From Brevundimonas bullata (lineage in GTDB: Bacteria > Pseudomonadota > Alphaproteobacteria > Caulobacterales > Caulobacteraceae), in NCBI RefSeq assembly GCF_003350205.1, contig NZ_QLLC01000031.1, positions 1-35,904 of the forward strand: a stretch of 35,904 bases of DNA, written 5' to 3'. The first letter of the stretch is position 1. Each line of letters opens with the position of its first letter. The notes under the pieces are model-generated. The model saw nothing but the letters and a program-made list of their open reading frames with translations. It had not been told where the DNA came from and searched no databases. Both the position numbers and the translations under genes were made by a program. This document shows positions 7,266-16,074 of the stretch, one piece after another.

Positions 7266-8473
7266 TGCGCAAGCGCACATCCAACAAGACGTTGCTGATC
7301 GGCGGCGCCGCCGCCGTCGTTCTGCTTGGCGGAGGCGGGCTGTTCCTGCTCACGCGCGGGCCGGACGCCGCTCCAGCCGCCGCCGAGGGTGAGGCGGGTC
7401 ACGCTGAAGAAGAGGGCGCCCACGCCGAGGGCGAAGCCGGCCACGAAGGCGAGGCCGAAGCGCCGGAAGGCTTCGTCGCTCTGAGCGCGGCCCAGGCCCA
7501 GGCCGCCAACCTGATCGTGGTCGGCGTCGGTCGGGGAGGGGGCGCCGAAACCCGGCTCTCCGGGCGGGTCGAGCCCATGGTCGACGCGCGCGCCGCTGTG
7601 GCGGCGTCCGTCGGCGGGCGGGTCGAGCGGGTTCTCGTAGCTCCGGGCCAGTCGGTCCGGATCGGTCAGCCCCTGGCGAGCGTCGTCAGCGGTGAAGCGG
7701 CGACGTTCCGCGCGGACGCAGACGCGGCGGCCGCCGAAACTGAAGTGGCGCGCCAGGCTTATCAACGCAACCGCAATCTGGCGGACCAGGGCGTTGTCGC
7801 CCGACAGGAGGTCGAGGCGTCCCGCGCGCAACTGCTCAGCGCCGAAGCCGGCGCCCGCGCGGCTCGCGCGCGGTCCAGCGCGGCGGGCTCGCCCAACGCT
7901 TCGGGCCGCCTCAGCGTCACCAGCCCCATCACCGGAGTCGTGACCAGCGTCCAGGTCGGACCGGGCGGCTTCGTCGCCCCTGGCGGCGTTGTCGCCGAGG
8001 TCACCAACCCGGCCAGGGTTGAGCTCGTCTTCAACGCGCCGCCTGCTTTGGCCGCCAATGTAAGGGCCGGGGCGCCTCTGCGGGTCAGCAGCCCCAGCGG
8101 CGACTTCGACGCCATCGTCACCGGCGTTGCCGCAGGCGCGGGCGGCGAAAGCGGCGCCACGGTCATTCGGGCCCGGCCGACGGGCTCTGTCCTCCCGCCG
8201 GCCGGTTCCGCCGTCACGGGGGCGATCGTGACGGGCGAGACGACCGGCGGTCTCACCGTGCCGACCGAGTCCGTCCAGACCGTCGACGGCAACACCGTCG
8301 TCTTCGTTCAGGTCCCGAACGGCTTCCAGGCCCGTCCGGTGCTCGCCGGTCGTCAGGCCGGGGGGCGGACTGAAATCCTGCGTGGCCTCACCGGGGCTGA
8401 ACGGGTCGCCGGCACGAACGCCTTCCTCCTCAAAGCCGAGCTCGCCAAGGGCGAGGCCGAGCACGGTCACTAG
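7262..8473 (+). CDS. czcB: periplasmic adaptor (membrane fusion protein) of a Czc-type pump
   Basis: 403 aa, links the RND pump to the outer membrane duct. An N-terminal membrane anchor (about 7-28) precedes an acidic His-rich segment (GHAEEEGAHAEGEAGHEG, about 46-64), a probable metal-binding entry. The lipoyl/barrel-sandwich part is GGRVERVLVAPGQSVRIGQP with its partner SPITGVVTSVQVGPGGFV, separated by a helical hairpin (about 145-200). Beta-barrel and membrane-proximal domains follow, and the tail is again His-containing (EAEHGH). The ATG overlaps the czcC stop and it lies 11 bp before czcA. Cofactor specificity is not encoded here. Confidence 0.92.
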   Translation: MMRKRTSNKTLLIGGAAAVVLLGGGGLFLLTRGPDAAPAAAEGEAGHAEEEGAHAEGEAGHEGEAEAPEGFVALSAAQAQAANLIVVGVGRGGGAETRLSGRVEPMVDARAAVAASVGGRVERVLVAPGQSVRIGQPLASVVSGEAATFRADADAAAAETEVARQAYQRNRNLADQGVVARQEVEASRAQLLSAEAGARAARARSSAAGSPNASGRLSVTSPITGVVTSVQVGPGGFVAPGGVVAEVTNPARVELVFNAPPALAANVRAGAPLRVSSPSGDFDAIVTGVAAGAGGESGATVIRARPTGSVLPPAGSAVTGAIVTGETTGGLTVPTESVQTVDGNTVVFVQVPNGFQARPVLAGRQAGGRTEILRGLTGAERVAGTNAFLLKAELAKGEAEHGH

Positions 8474-8484
8474 GGGCGCACCGC

Positions 8485-11400
8485 ATGTTCAAATTCATCA
8501 TCGAACTCTCGGTCAAATTCCGATGGTTCGTGGTTCTCGCCACGGCGCTTGTCGCGGCCTACGGACTCCTCGAGCTGACACGGCTTCCCATCGACGCCGT
8601 GCCGGATATCACCAATCGCCAGGTCCAGGTGACCACGGTCGCTCCGGCGCTCGCGCCTGAACAGATCGAACGACAGGTCACCTACCCGATTGAAACCGCC
8701 ATGGCCGGCATTCCCGGCCTGACCACGACCCGATCCCTCAGCCGAAACGGCTTCAGCCAGGTCACGGTCATCTTTACCGACCAGACCGACATCTATTTCG
8801 CGCGCCAGCAGGTCGCCGAACGGCTCGCGGGCGCCCGGGAGGCCATGCCTGACGGGGTGGAGCCGACCATGGCCCCGATCACCACGGGCCTCGGTGAAGT
8901 GCTGATGTGGACGATCGACTACAAGCCATTCAACAGTCAGAACCTCGCCAAGCCTGGCGAGCCGGGCTGGCAGGCGGGCGGAGCCTATCTGACGCCCGAA
9001 GGCGATCTGCTTTCGACCCCGCAGCAGCGCGCCACCTATCTGCGCACCGTGCAGGACTGGATCGTCGCGCCGCAAATGCGGACCGCCCCCGGTCTCGCCG
9101 GCGTCGACACCGTCGGCGGCTATGTGAAGGAGTATGCGGTCCGTCCGGACGCGGCGCGCCTTTCCGCCTACGGCCTGGGCATGGGCGACCTTATCCAGGC
9201 CCTCGATCGCGCCAACACTCAGGCCGGCGCAGGCTATATCCAGCGCGCTGGCGAAGCTCTGACGGTCCGCACCGACGCCTTGGCCTCCACCGTGGAAGAT
9301 CTGGCTCAGGCGCCGGTCGTCAACCGGAACGGCCTGATCGTGCGGGTCGCCGATGTCGCCACGGTCGAGATCGGCCAGGCTCCGCGCCTGGGCGGCGCCA
9401 GCCGTGACGGCCACGAGGCCGTGCTCGGAACGGCGCTGATGATCGCGGGCGGCAACAGCCGCACCGTGGCCCAGGCGGCCGGGGAGCGACTCGATGAGGT
9501 TCGCAAGACTCTGCCCGCAGGGATCGAGGCGGTGACGGTCCTTGACCGTAGCGCCCTAGTCAACTCGACCATCTCGACCGTGGCCCGCAACCTCACCGAG
9601 GGCGCCCTTCTGGTCATCGTCGTGCTGTTCCTGCTGCTCGGAAACATTCGTGCGGCCAGCATCACGGCCCTGATGATCCCGATCAGCTTCCTGTTCGCCG
9701 TCATCGGCATGAATAGGTTTGGCATCAGTGGAAACCTGATGAGCTTGGGCGCGCTGGACTTCGGCCTTCTGGTCGATGGGGCGGTCATCGTCGTCGAAAG
9801 CACCCTGCTGATGCTATCGCAGCGGCGGATCGATCTGGGACGGGCCCTGACCCGTCGGGAACGCCTCGATGTCGCCGTGGCCGCAGCTCGCAAGATGGTC
9901 AAGCCGGCCGCCTTCGGTCAGCTGATTATCCTGCTGGTCTTCACGCCCCTGCTGATGCTTGAGGGGGTGGAGGGCAAGACCTTCGTCCCCATGGGGGCGA
10001 CGGTGATGCTGGCCTTGGTCGGGGCCTTCATCTTCTCCTTCACCTTCGTTCCGGCCATGACGGCCCTGCTGGTGCGGGATCCCAAGAAGGTCGAGACCGA
10101 CGAACACGGCCACGCCCACGAACACGAAACCTTCCTGCTCCGCCACGCGCGGCGTTGGATCCAGCCGGCCATCCGCGCCGCCGTCGATCGTCCGAAGATC
10201 GTCCTGATCTCGGCGCTCGGCGCGGTCGTCGTCGGTGGTCTGGCCTTTTCGTCCCTCGGGCGGGAGTTCATCCCTACCCTGGACGAAGGCGACATCGCCA
10301 TGCAGGCGCTGCGTGTTCCCTCGGCGTCGCTGGAACAGTCGCTCGCCATGCAGATGGCGTTGGAACGGGTCATCACCGCCCAGCCGGAAGTCGAGACCAT
10401 GTTCTCCAGGACCGGCACCGCCGAGGCGGCCGTCGACCCGATGCCGCCCAACATTTCGGACAGCGTCATCGTTCTGAAGGACCGCATGGACTGGCCGGAT
10501 TCAGGTCTCGAGAAGGAAGCCTTGCTCGAGCGGTTCGAAGAGCTCGCCAACCAACAGATCGGGAATAATTTCGAGTTCAGCCAACCCATCGAGCTCCGCT
10601 TCAACGAACTCATTTCCGGGGTCCGGACCGACCTCGCGGTCATGGTCTACGGCGATGACTTCGACACCATGCAGCGGGTCGCTGATGAGGTGGCCGGCGT
10701 ACTGCGGCAGACCACCGGCTCCGCCGACGTTCGCGTCGAACAAGCGTCGGGCTTGCCGACGCTCACGGTCAGCGTCGATCGGTTCGCGGCGGCCAGCTAC
10801 GGCCTGTCCGCAGCCGACGTTTCTGAAGCGGTCTCGGCCGCCATCGGCGGCGCGGAGGCCGGCCGGATTTTCGAGGGCGACCGTCGCTTCGACGTCGTCG
10901 TCCGTCTTCCGGACGATGCGCGCAACGATCCGGCGGCGCTCGCGGCCCTGCCGATCGTCTCTTCGACAGGCGTAACCGTGCCGCTGTCTTCGGTAGCCCG
11001 TATCCAAAGCGCCGAGGGGCCGAACCAGATCAGCCGCAACGACGGTAGCCGACGGATGGTGGTCCAGGCCAACGTTCGCGGCCGGGATCTGGGCGGCTTC
11101 GTCACCGACGCACAAACCAAGGTGGACCAAATCCAGCTCCCGCCGGGCGTCCGCCTGACCTGGGGCGGTCAGTTCGAGAACCTCAAACGGGCCGAACAAC
11201 GGCTGGGCCTGGTTATTCCGATCGTCTTCGTCCTGATCGGTGTGCTGCTGTTTATGGCTCTGGGGTCGTTCTCCGAGGCTGGGCTGGTCTTCGCCTGCGT
11301 GCCCTTGGCCTTGATCGGCGGCGCCTTGGCGCTTCTCATGCGAGGGATGCCGTTCTCGGTGTCTGCGGCCGTTGGCTTCATCGCCGTCTCGGGTGTGGCG

Positions 11401-11706
11401 ACCCTGAACGGACTTGTTTTGATGCAGGCCATTCGCGAGCGATTGCAGGCGGGGCTCGCGCCCCGGGACGCGGCGATCGAAGGGGCGTCCAGCCGATTGC
11501 GTGCGGTGTTGACGACAGCCTTGGTCGCCATTGTCGGCTTCATCCCGATGGCGCTCGCCCACGGCGCGGGGGCCGAGGTTCAGAAGCCTCTGGCGACGGT
11601 CGTCATCGGCGGCCTTCTGACCGCGACGGCCCTGACCCTGCTGGTCCTGCCGACCTTCGCGGCCAAGGCGGTGCGTCATCGCAAGGACGAGGGGGTTGAG
11701 GATTGA
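8485..11706 (+). CDS. czcA: heavy-metal efflux RND pump (CzcA family)
   Basis: 1073-aa inner-membrane proton-driven antiporter that exports periplasmic or cytosolic divalent cations (Zn, Co, Cd, Ni class). The HME-RND signature in TM4 reads DFGLLVDGAVIVVE from residue 425; the Asp residues form the proton relay. This sequence is the divalent-type signature, unlike the monovalent CusA type. Twelve TM segments and two large periplasmic loops have the usual spacing (first loop after PIDAVPDITNRQVQ, second after LGREFIPTLDEGDI). A cytosolic His-rich link (DEHGHAHEHE, about 536-545) lies between the halves. An AGGGG stretch is upstream of the ATG. It is the third gene of the long czc run. Confidence 0.95.
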   Translation: MFKFIIELSVKFRWFVVLATALVAAYGLLELTRLPIDAVPDITNRQVQVTTVAPALAPEQIERQVTYPIETAMAGIPGLTTTRSLSRNGFSQVTVIFTDQTDIYFARQQVAERLAGAREAMPDGVEPTMAPITTGLGEVLMWTIDYKPFNSQNLAKPGEPGWQAGGAYLTPEGDLLSTPQQRATYLRTVQDWIVAPQMRTAPGLAGVDTVGGYVKEYAVRPDAARLSAYGLGMGDLIQALDRANTQAGAGYIQRAGEALTVRTDALASTVEDLAQAPVVNRNGLIVRVADVATVEIGQAPRLGGASRDGHEAVLGTALMIAGGNSRTVAQAAGERLDEVRKTLPAGIEAVTVLDRSALVNSTISTVARNLTEGALLVIVVLFLLLGNIRAASITALMIPISFLFAVIGMNRFGISGNLMSLGALDFGLLVDGAVIVVESTLLMLSQRRIDLGRALTRRERLDVAVAAARKMVKPAAFGQLIILLVFTPLLMLEGVEGKTFVPMGATVMLALVGAFIFSFTFVPAMTALLVRDPKKVETDEHGHAHEHETFLLRHARRWIQPAIRAAVDRPKIVLISALGAVVVGGLAFSSLGREFIPTLDEGDIAMQALRVPSASLEQSLAMQMALERVITAQPEVETMFSRTGTAEAAVDPMPPNISDSVIVLKDRMDWPDSGLEKEALLERFEELANQQIGNNFEFSQPIELRFNELISGVRTDLAVMVYGDDFDTMQRVADEVAGVLRQTTGSADVRVEQASGLPTLTVSVDRFAAASYGLSAADVSEAVSAAIGGAEAGRIFEGDRRFDVVVRLPDDARNDPAALAALPIVSSTGVTVPLSSVARIQSAEGPNQISRNDGSRRMVVQANVRGRDLGGFVTDAQTKVDQIQLPPGVRLTWGGQFENLKRAEQRLGLVIPIVFVLIGVLLFMALGSFSEAGLVFACVPLALIGGALALLMRGMPFSVSAAVGFIAVSGVATLNGLVLMQAIRERLQAGLAPRDAAIEGASSRLRAVLTTALVAIVGFIPMALAHGAGAEVQKPLATVVIGGLLTATALTLLVLPTFAAKAVRHRKDEGVED

Positions 11707-12305
11707 TTGCTCGCACTCAGGATGACCGTCAGCAGCGACGCACGTTGCTGACGGTTCTCGCGCTCAACGCGGGCCTGGCATTAGCGCTCGGGATCGGCGG
11801 CTTGTCCGCCGATTCCAGCGCTCTGCTGGCCAATGCAGTGGACAACGCCTCGGACGCTGCTGTCTATCTGATCAGCTTTCTCGCGATCGGTCGGCCTGGT
11901 TCGTGGAAGCGGGGGGCGGCGCGCCTCTCGGGCGTCATGCTCCTTATCTTCGGCGCTGGCGTCCTTCTGGACGCGGGTCGTCGATTCCTCATCGGGACCG
12001 AACCGATCGGCCCGACCATGATGGGACTCTCGGTCGTCGCAGCGATCATCAACCTGATCTGCCTGCAGTTGATCCGCCGTCAGCACAGCGGCGACGTCAA
12101 CATGAAGGCTGCCGAGACGTTCAGCTTTAACGACTTCGCCTCCAACGGGGGAATCCTCGTCGCCGGGGCCCTGGTGCTCTGGCTCGGCCAGGCGTGGCCG
12201 GACCTCGTCGTCGGCGTCCTCGTGGCCGCCATCGCGTTGAAGGGCGGCGTGGATATCCTGCGCGATGCGGCTAAGGATCGTCCGGCTGAGGGGGAGGGGC
12301 AATGA
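11703..12305 (+). CDS. CDF-like cation transporter
   Basis: 200 aa with about six hydrophobic segments. NAVDNASDAAVYLISFLAIG is the CDF-type TM2 with acidic metal ligands, and FSFNDFASNGGIL plus WPDLVVGVLVAAIALKGGVD form the TM5-6 equivalent. The second conserved block holds Asn-Asp instead of the classic HxxxD. No cytosolic C-terminal domain is present, so it is shorter than CzcD. It probably exports Zn/Co/Cd-class ions with the RND pump. The start is TTG, overlapping the czcA TGA (TTGA) with GAGGGGG upstream. The pseudogene at 4782-5400 belongs to the same family group. Confidence 0.82.
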   Translation: MIARTQDDRQQRRTLLTVLALNAGLALALGIGGLSADSSALLANAVDNASDAAVYLISFLAIGRPGSWKRGAARLSGVMLLIFGAGVLLDAGRRFLIGTEPIGPTMMGLSVVAAIINLICLQLIRRQHSGDVNMKAAETFSFNDFASNGGILVAGALVLWLGQAWPDLVVGVLVAAIALKGGVDILRDAAKDRPAEGEGQ

Positions 12306-12991
12306 TGCCGCTCGAGCCCTCCGACAGCGTCTCCAAGCCCGCAAGCCCCGCTTTGTCCGGCTCCTCGCCCCCTGATGACGCCTGTCGATCAGCGGTCGAT
12401 ATCCAATCCGTTCAACGATGGCGCAAGGCGGGCATTCTCGTCGGGGGCCTGCTTCTTGTCGTCTGCGCGGCGCTCGTCACATCCTGGCCCTTGCTCGAAC
12501 ATCCTGTCGAGCATCTGGGCCTGATCGCCATCATGGTTTGCATCATCGGTCGGGCCTGGTGTTCCCTTTACATCGGTGGCCGGAAGAAACAGGAGATCAT
12601 ATCCGCAGGACCGTATTCGGTCAGCCGCAATCCGCTGTACGTCTTCAGCTTCATCGGCGCGTTTGGCATCGGCGCCCAGTCCGGCAGCCTTAGCGTCGGT
12701 TTGGTCTTCGGATTAGCCTGCTGGGTGGTGTTTCGCATCGTGGTCGGCCGCGAAGAACGCTTCCTCTCCGACGCCTTTGGACACGACTACCAAGCTTACC
12801 GTGAGCGCACCCCTCGGTTCCTGCCCAAGCTCTCCCTATGGCGCGACGAGGCGGAAATCATGATCCGGCCGGTATTCTTCGTCCGCACGGTGCGCGACGG
12901 CTTCGTCTTTCTCCTAGCGCTTCCGCTTTTCGAAGCGATTGAGCAGCTCCAGCGGCTCGGGGGCTTTAATGCCGTCGTGCCCGTGCCCTGA
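12302..12991 (+). CDS. isoprenylcysteine methyltransferase-like membrane protein
   Basis: 229 aa. Four or five hydrophobic segments surround the ICMT/PEMT-family core: SAGPYSVSRNPLYVFSFIG (cofactor-binding region), then REERFLSDAFGHDYQAYRER and TPRFLPK. The E-x-FG-x-Y-x-x-Y-x-x-x-TPR pattern matches bacterial isoprenylcysteine carboxyl methyltransferase-like proteins that methylate a membrane-embedded acceptor with S-adenosylmethionine. The natural acceptor in bacteria is not known. Such genes frequently accompany czcD-like genes, possibly modifying lipids or an exported chelator (inference). ATG overlaps the previous TGA (ATGA). The last part (MIRPVFFVRTVRDGFVFLLA) adds another membrane helix. 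Confidence 0.8.
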   Translation: MMPLEPSDSVSKPASPALSGSSPPDDACRSAVDIQSVQRWRKAGILVGGLLLVVCAALVTSWPLLEHPVEHLGLIAIMVCIIGRAWCSLYIGGRKKQEIISAGPYSVSRNPLYVFSFIGAFGIGAQSGSLSVGLVFGLACWVVFRIVVGREERFLSDAFGHDYQAYRERTPRFLPKLSLWRDEAEIMIRPVFFVRTVRDGFVFLLALPLFEAIEQLQRLGGFNAVVPVP

Positions 12992-13007
12992 GGTCGGGAG
13001 AACCGGG

Positions 13008-13145
13008 ATGACCACCTGCGAGCGGATCGCGCTGGAACCCGCTGGCCCGGCGCGCCTTCGCCCGTGTCGCTATCCCGCCCCCTCGATCGCGGCGGTCGCC
13101 GCAAGCAGCCGCGATTCCCAACCCGCAACGGGACCCTATTTATGA
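13008..13145 (+). CDS. possible 45-aa ORF coupled to the P1B-4 ATPase gene
   Basis: A 46-codon frame starting MTTCERIALEPAGPARLRPC and ending PATGPYL. GGGAG lies 7 nt before its ATG and its TGA overlaps the next ATG (ATGA, 13142-13145). The following ATPase has no good ribosome site of its own, so translation of this ORF may deliver ribosomes to it. No domain, signal or membrane segment is recognised. It could be a real small protein, a leader that only couples translation, or chance. Confidence 0.4.
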   Translation: MTTCERIALEPAGPARLRPCRYPAPSIAAVAASSRDSQPATGPYL

Positions 13146-15208
13146 CCAGCACAACACTGCCGGACCATCTCCACACCAAGTCCGAGGAGCACGATCACGG
13201 TGGCGTTCTAGGCTCCAATACGGAGCTGATCTTCGCCCTGACAAGTGGCCTTGCTCTGGGCCTTGGATTCGCCCTCGAGAAACTCGCAACGGGCCTTCCC
13301 GCTTGGATTCCCCTCGCCCTCTTCCTGATCGCCTACATCTTCGGCGGCTTTTTTACGGTGCGAGAAGCGTTCGAGAACCTCCGCCAGAAGCGCTTCGAGA
13401 TCGATACCTTGATGCTCGTCGCAGCCGCAGGTGCGGCGGCGCTCGGGGCCTGGGCCGAAGGCGCTCTCCTGCTGTTTCTGTTCAGCATCGGCCACGCGCT
13501 CGAACACTACGCCATGGGCCGCGCCAAACGCGCGATCGAGGCCCTGGCCGAGCTTGCCCCCCGGACAGCCCATGTGCGACGCGACGGGCAGGTCGTCGAA
13601 TTGCCTGTCGAAGATTTGGTCGTCGGCGACACCGTGGTGGTGCGTCCAAACGAACGACTGCCCGCTGATGGCTTTGTCGTGGTCGGCACCACAAGCATCA
13701 ACCAAGCCCCCGTGACCGGCGAAAGCATGCCTGTCGACAAGCAGCCCGTCGCGGACCCCGAGGCGGCGCGGGCGAGACCGGCCCAGGTCGGATCGCCGTC
13801 TCTCGTCTTCGCGGGCACCATCAATGGCTCAGGCGCCATCGAGATTGAGACGACCCGCACATCGAGCGACACCACCCTGGCCAAGGTGGTTCGGATGGTG
13901 AGTGAGGCCGAGACGCAGAAGTCGCCGACCCAGCGCTTCACGGACAGGTTCGAACGCATCTTCGTGCCTGTGGTGCTGGCGCTCGCCTTTGTCCTGCTGT
14001 TCGCCTGGGTCGTCGTCGATGAGCCGTTCCGCGACAGCTTCTATCGCGCCATGGCCGTGCTGGTCGCCGCGAGTCCTTGCGCGCTCGCCATCGCCACCCC
14101 GAGCGCCGTCCTCTCGGGCGTCGCCCGTGCGGCGCGCGCCGGTGTCCTGATCAAGGGCGGCGCGCCGTTGGAGAACCTCGGCTCGCTCAACGCCATCGCC
14201 TTCGACAAGACCGGCACCCTGACCGAGGGACGGCCGCGGATCACCGACGTCATGACGGTGCGCGGGACGAAGGAGGGCGATCTTCTGGCGGTCGCTGTGG
14301 CGGTCGAACGGCTCAGCGACCACCCGTTGGCGGAGGCCATCGCGCGCGACGGTGGCGCACGCTTGCGCGATACGATCATCCCGGCCGCGATCGACCTCAA
14401 GAGCCTGACGGGCAAGGGCGTGACCGCCCAGCTGCACGGCGAGACGATCTGGATAGGGAAGCCGGAGATGTTCGGCGTCGACGGCGTAGCGCCGCTCGGC
14501 GACGAAACAACCTCTGTCGTCGCTCAGTTGCGACTGCAGGGGCGAACCCTGATGGTGGTGCGACGCGGCACGCGCGATCTCGGTGTCATTGGGCTTCTTG
14601 ATACGCCTCGCCCAGCAGCGCGGCCGACGCTGACCGCTCTTCGCGCCCTCGGCATCGGGCGAATGATCATGATCTCGGGCGATCACCAGAAGGCCGCACA
14701 GGCGATCGCCGGACAGGTCGGCCTGACAGAGGCTTGGGGCGACCTCATGCCCGAGGACAAGGTCGACGCCATCAAACGCCTTCGCGCTGACGGCAAGATT
14801 GCCATGGTCGGCGACGGGGTGAACGACGCCCCGGCCATGGCCACGGCGACCGTCGGTATCGCGATGGGCGCGGCTGGCTCCGATGTTGCGCTTGAGACCG
14901 CCGACGTCGCCTTGATGTCCGACGACCTGTCGCAGCTGCCCTTCACCGTCGGTCTCAGCCGACAGACGCGGCGCATCATTCTCCAGAATCTCTACGTCAG
15001 TCTCGGAATCGTCGCCTTCCTTGTGCCGGCGACGATCCTCGGCCTTGGCATCGGCCCTGCCGTGGCGCTCCACGAGGGGTCGACCCTGCTGGTGGTGTTC
15101 AACGCTCTGCGCCTGCTCGGCTACCGCGACCGAACGGCGCCCATCCTTCCCAGTGCAATCCCGGCCGCCCCCGTGGCCCCGCCGGCTCTCTCGAGGACAT
15201 CGTCATGA
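13142..15208 (+). CDS. P1B-4-type metal-transporting ATPase (Co/Zn/Cd class)
   Basis: 688-aa P-type ATPase that exports divalent metal from the cytosol using ATP. TM metal site is SPC (AASPCALAIATPSA, about 308-322) in place of CPC, and the later helix has LHEGSTLLVVFNALRLLG (HEGS/GT), the two marks of subgroup P1B-4 (CoaT/CtpD-like). Actuator TGES lies in APVTGESMP, phosphorylation motif is DKTGTLTEG (about 355), and the hinge is [10 protein letters not shown]. There is no HMA domain, only a short His-containing N-terminus (DHLHTKSEEHDH). The ATG at 13142 is preferred to an unsupported GTG at 13064. It is followed by an ATGA overlap with the DUF305 gene. The metal (Co, Zn, Cd, Fe) is not resolved. 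Confidence 0.92.
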   Translation: MTSTTLPDHLHTKSEEHDHGGVLGSNTELIFALTSGLALGLGFALEKLATGLPAWIPLALFLIAYIFGGFFTVREAFENLRQKRFEIDTLMLVAAAGAAALGAWAEGALLLFLFSIGHALEHYAMGRAKRAIEALAELAPRTAHVRRDGQVVELPVEDLVVGDTVVVRPNERLPADGFVVVGTTSINQAPVTGESMPVDKQPVADPEAARARPAQVGSPSLVFAGTINGSGAIEIETTRTSSDTTLAKVVRMVSEAETQKSPTQRFTDRFERIFVPVVLALAFVLLFAWVVVDEPFRDSFYRAMAVLVAASPCALAIATPSAVLSGVARAARAGVLIKGGAPLENLGSLNAIAFDKTGTLTEGRPRITDVMTVRGTKEGDLLAVAVAVERLSDHPLAEAIARDGGARLRDTIIPAAIDLKSLTGKGVTAQLHGETIWIGKPEMFGVDGVAPLGDETTSVVAQLRLQGRTLMVVRRGTRDLGVIGLLDTPRPAARPTLTALRALGIGRMIMISGDHQKAAQAIAGQVGLTEAWGDLMPEDKVDAIKRLRADGKIAMVGDGVNDAPAMATATVGIAMGAAGSDVALETADVALMSDDLSQLPFTVGLSRQTRRIILQNLYVSLGIVAFLVPATILGLGIGPAVALHEGSTLLVVFNALRLLGYRDRTAPILPSAIPAAPVAPPALSRTSS

Positions 15209-15648
15209 AGCGTTTCGGATGGATTTCCGTCATCGCCGTCTTTCTCGCCCTGTCGGCCTTCGCCTTCGGGATGATCTCGCGGCAAACCCGCGAGGTCCCT
15301 GCGGCGCCGTCGGCGGCTGACTCTCGCCCGAGCGACACCGAGGCAAGCCACGCTGGCGAGACCACGGACAGCCCATCGACTCGCGCCTATCGCGAGGCCA
15401 GCGCGAAGATGCACCAGGCCATGAGCATCAACTACACGGGCGACGCCGACATCGACTTCCTGCGCGGAATGATCGCCCACCACGAGGGTGCGCTCGCAAT
15501 GGCCAAGGTCGCCGTCGAGCATGGCGAAGCCCGCGACGTGCGTAATCTGGCCGATGAGATCATTGCGGCCCAGGAATCCGAAATTGTCCGGATGAGAATC
15601 CTTCTTGCGCGCCATGAGGACACGCCCGCGCCCAACGCAAGGCCCTGA
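15205..15648 (+). CDS. DUF305 periplasmic protein, membrane anchored
   Basis: 147 aa. One N-terminal hydrophobic segment (about 4-24) acts as signal or anchor, followed by a Ser/Thr/Ala linker and a ferritin-like DUF305 helix bundle. The signature is FLRGMIAHHEGALAMAKVAV, with the conserved His-His-x-Gly-Ala that is proposed to bind metal in this family (copper in CopM-like proteins). ALAMAK and IVRMRILLARHED provide further Met/His ligands. ATG overlaps the ATPase stop, so it is made with the P1B-4 pump and may buffer the exported metal in the periplasm (inference). Confidence 0.88.
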   Translation: MKRFGWISVIAVFLALSAFAFGMISRQTREVPAAPSAADSRPSDTEASHAGETTDSPSTRAYREASAKMHQAMSINYTGDADIDFLRGMIAHHEGALAMAKVAVEHGEARDVRNLADEIIAAQESEIVRMRILLARHEDTPAPNARP

Positions 15649-15651
15649 CGC

Positions 15652-16074
15652 ATGGCCGGCAAACGCTTCACCGTGCGCGGCCGGAGCATTCGTTGGCGGG
15701 AAGGCCGCTATCGCCAACGAGGTAGGCGGCGGCTCCAGGCGCGCCCGCTGAAGCCACGGCCCGTGCTCGATACGCTCGTCGCCATCGGGGTCAGCCTGTT
15801 CGCAGGAGGCCTGGTCTTCTGCATGGCCCTTCTGCTGCTGGGCGCACACAAGGTGCCGCTGCATTTTGGTTACGGGGCCATTCTGGGCGGCGTGATCGGC
15901 TGCTCGTTTGTGTTTGGACCCCGCGATAGGCCCGGACTGATGGTCGTCGGAGGCTTGGTCGTCGTTTGGGTTTTGGGAACGGCCGTCCTCTACGCTTCGC
16001 GAGACCAGATCGTCCTGCGTCCACATGAGCACCGCAGCGCCGCCGCCAAGTCTGCGCCACGGAAGGCTGACTGA
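15652..16074 (+). CDS. small membrane protein of unknown function
   Basis: 140 aa, not recognised. A very basic N-terminus (about 1-38, many Arg/Lys) precedes three hydrophobic helices (about 40-62, 69-85, 92-112) and a short basic C-tail with His (RPHEHRS). It starts 3 bp after the DUF305 stop and its TGA abuts the acyltransferase ATG, so it belongs to the same transcript. The positive-inside pattern puts the N-terminus in the cytosol. Function is unknown; an accessory subunit for the preceding or following membrane proteins is possible. Confidence 0.7.
   Translation: MAGKRFTVRGRSIRWREGRYRQRGRRRLQARPLKPRPVLDTLVAIGVSLFAGGLVFCMALLLLGAHKVPLHFGYGAILGGVIGCSFVFGPRDRPGLMVVGGLVVVWVLGTAVLYASRDQIVLRPHEHRSAAAKSAPRKAD

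Noticed and set aside
7085..8470. 461-codon minus-strand open frame across czcC/czcB
   Set aside because: Antisense to two well-supported coupled genes and low in recognisable motifs.
10501..11679. 392-codon minus-strand open frame across czcA
   Set aside because: Antisense shadow of the RND pump; composition typical of a GC3-driven open frame.
13829..15073. 414-codon minus-strand open frame across the P1B-4 ATPase
   Set aside because: Antisense shadow; the plus strand carries all P-type ATPase motifs.
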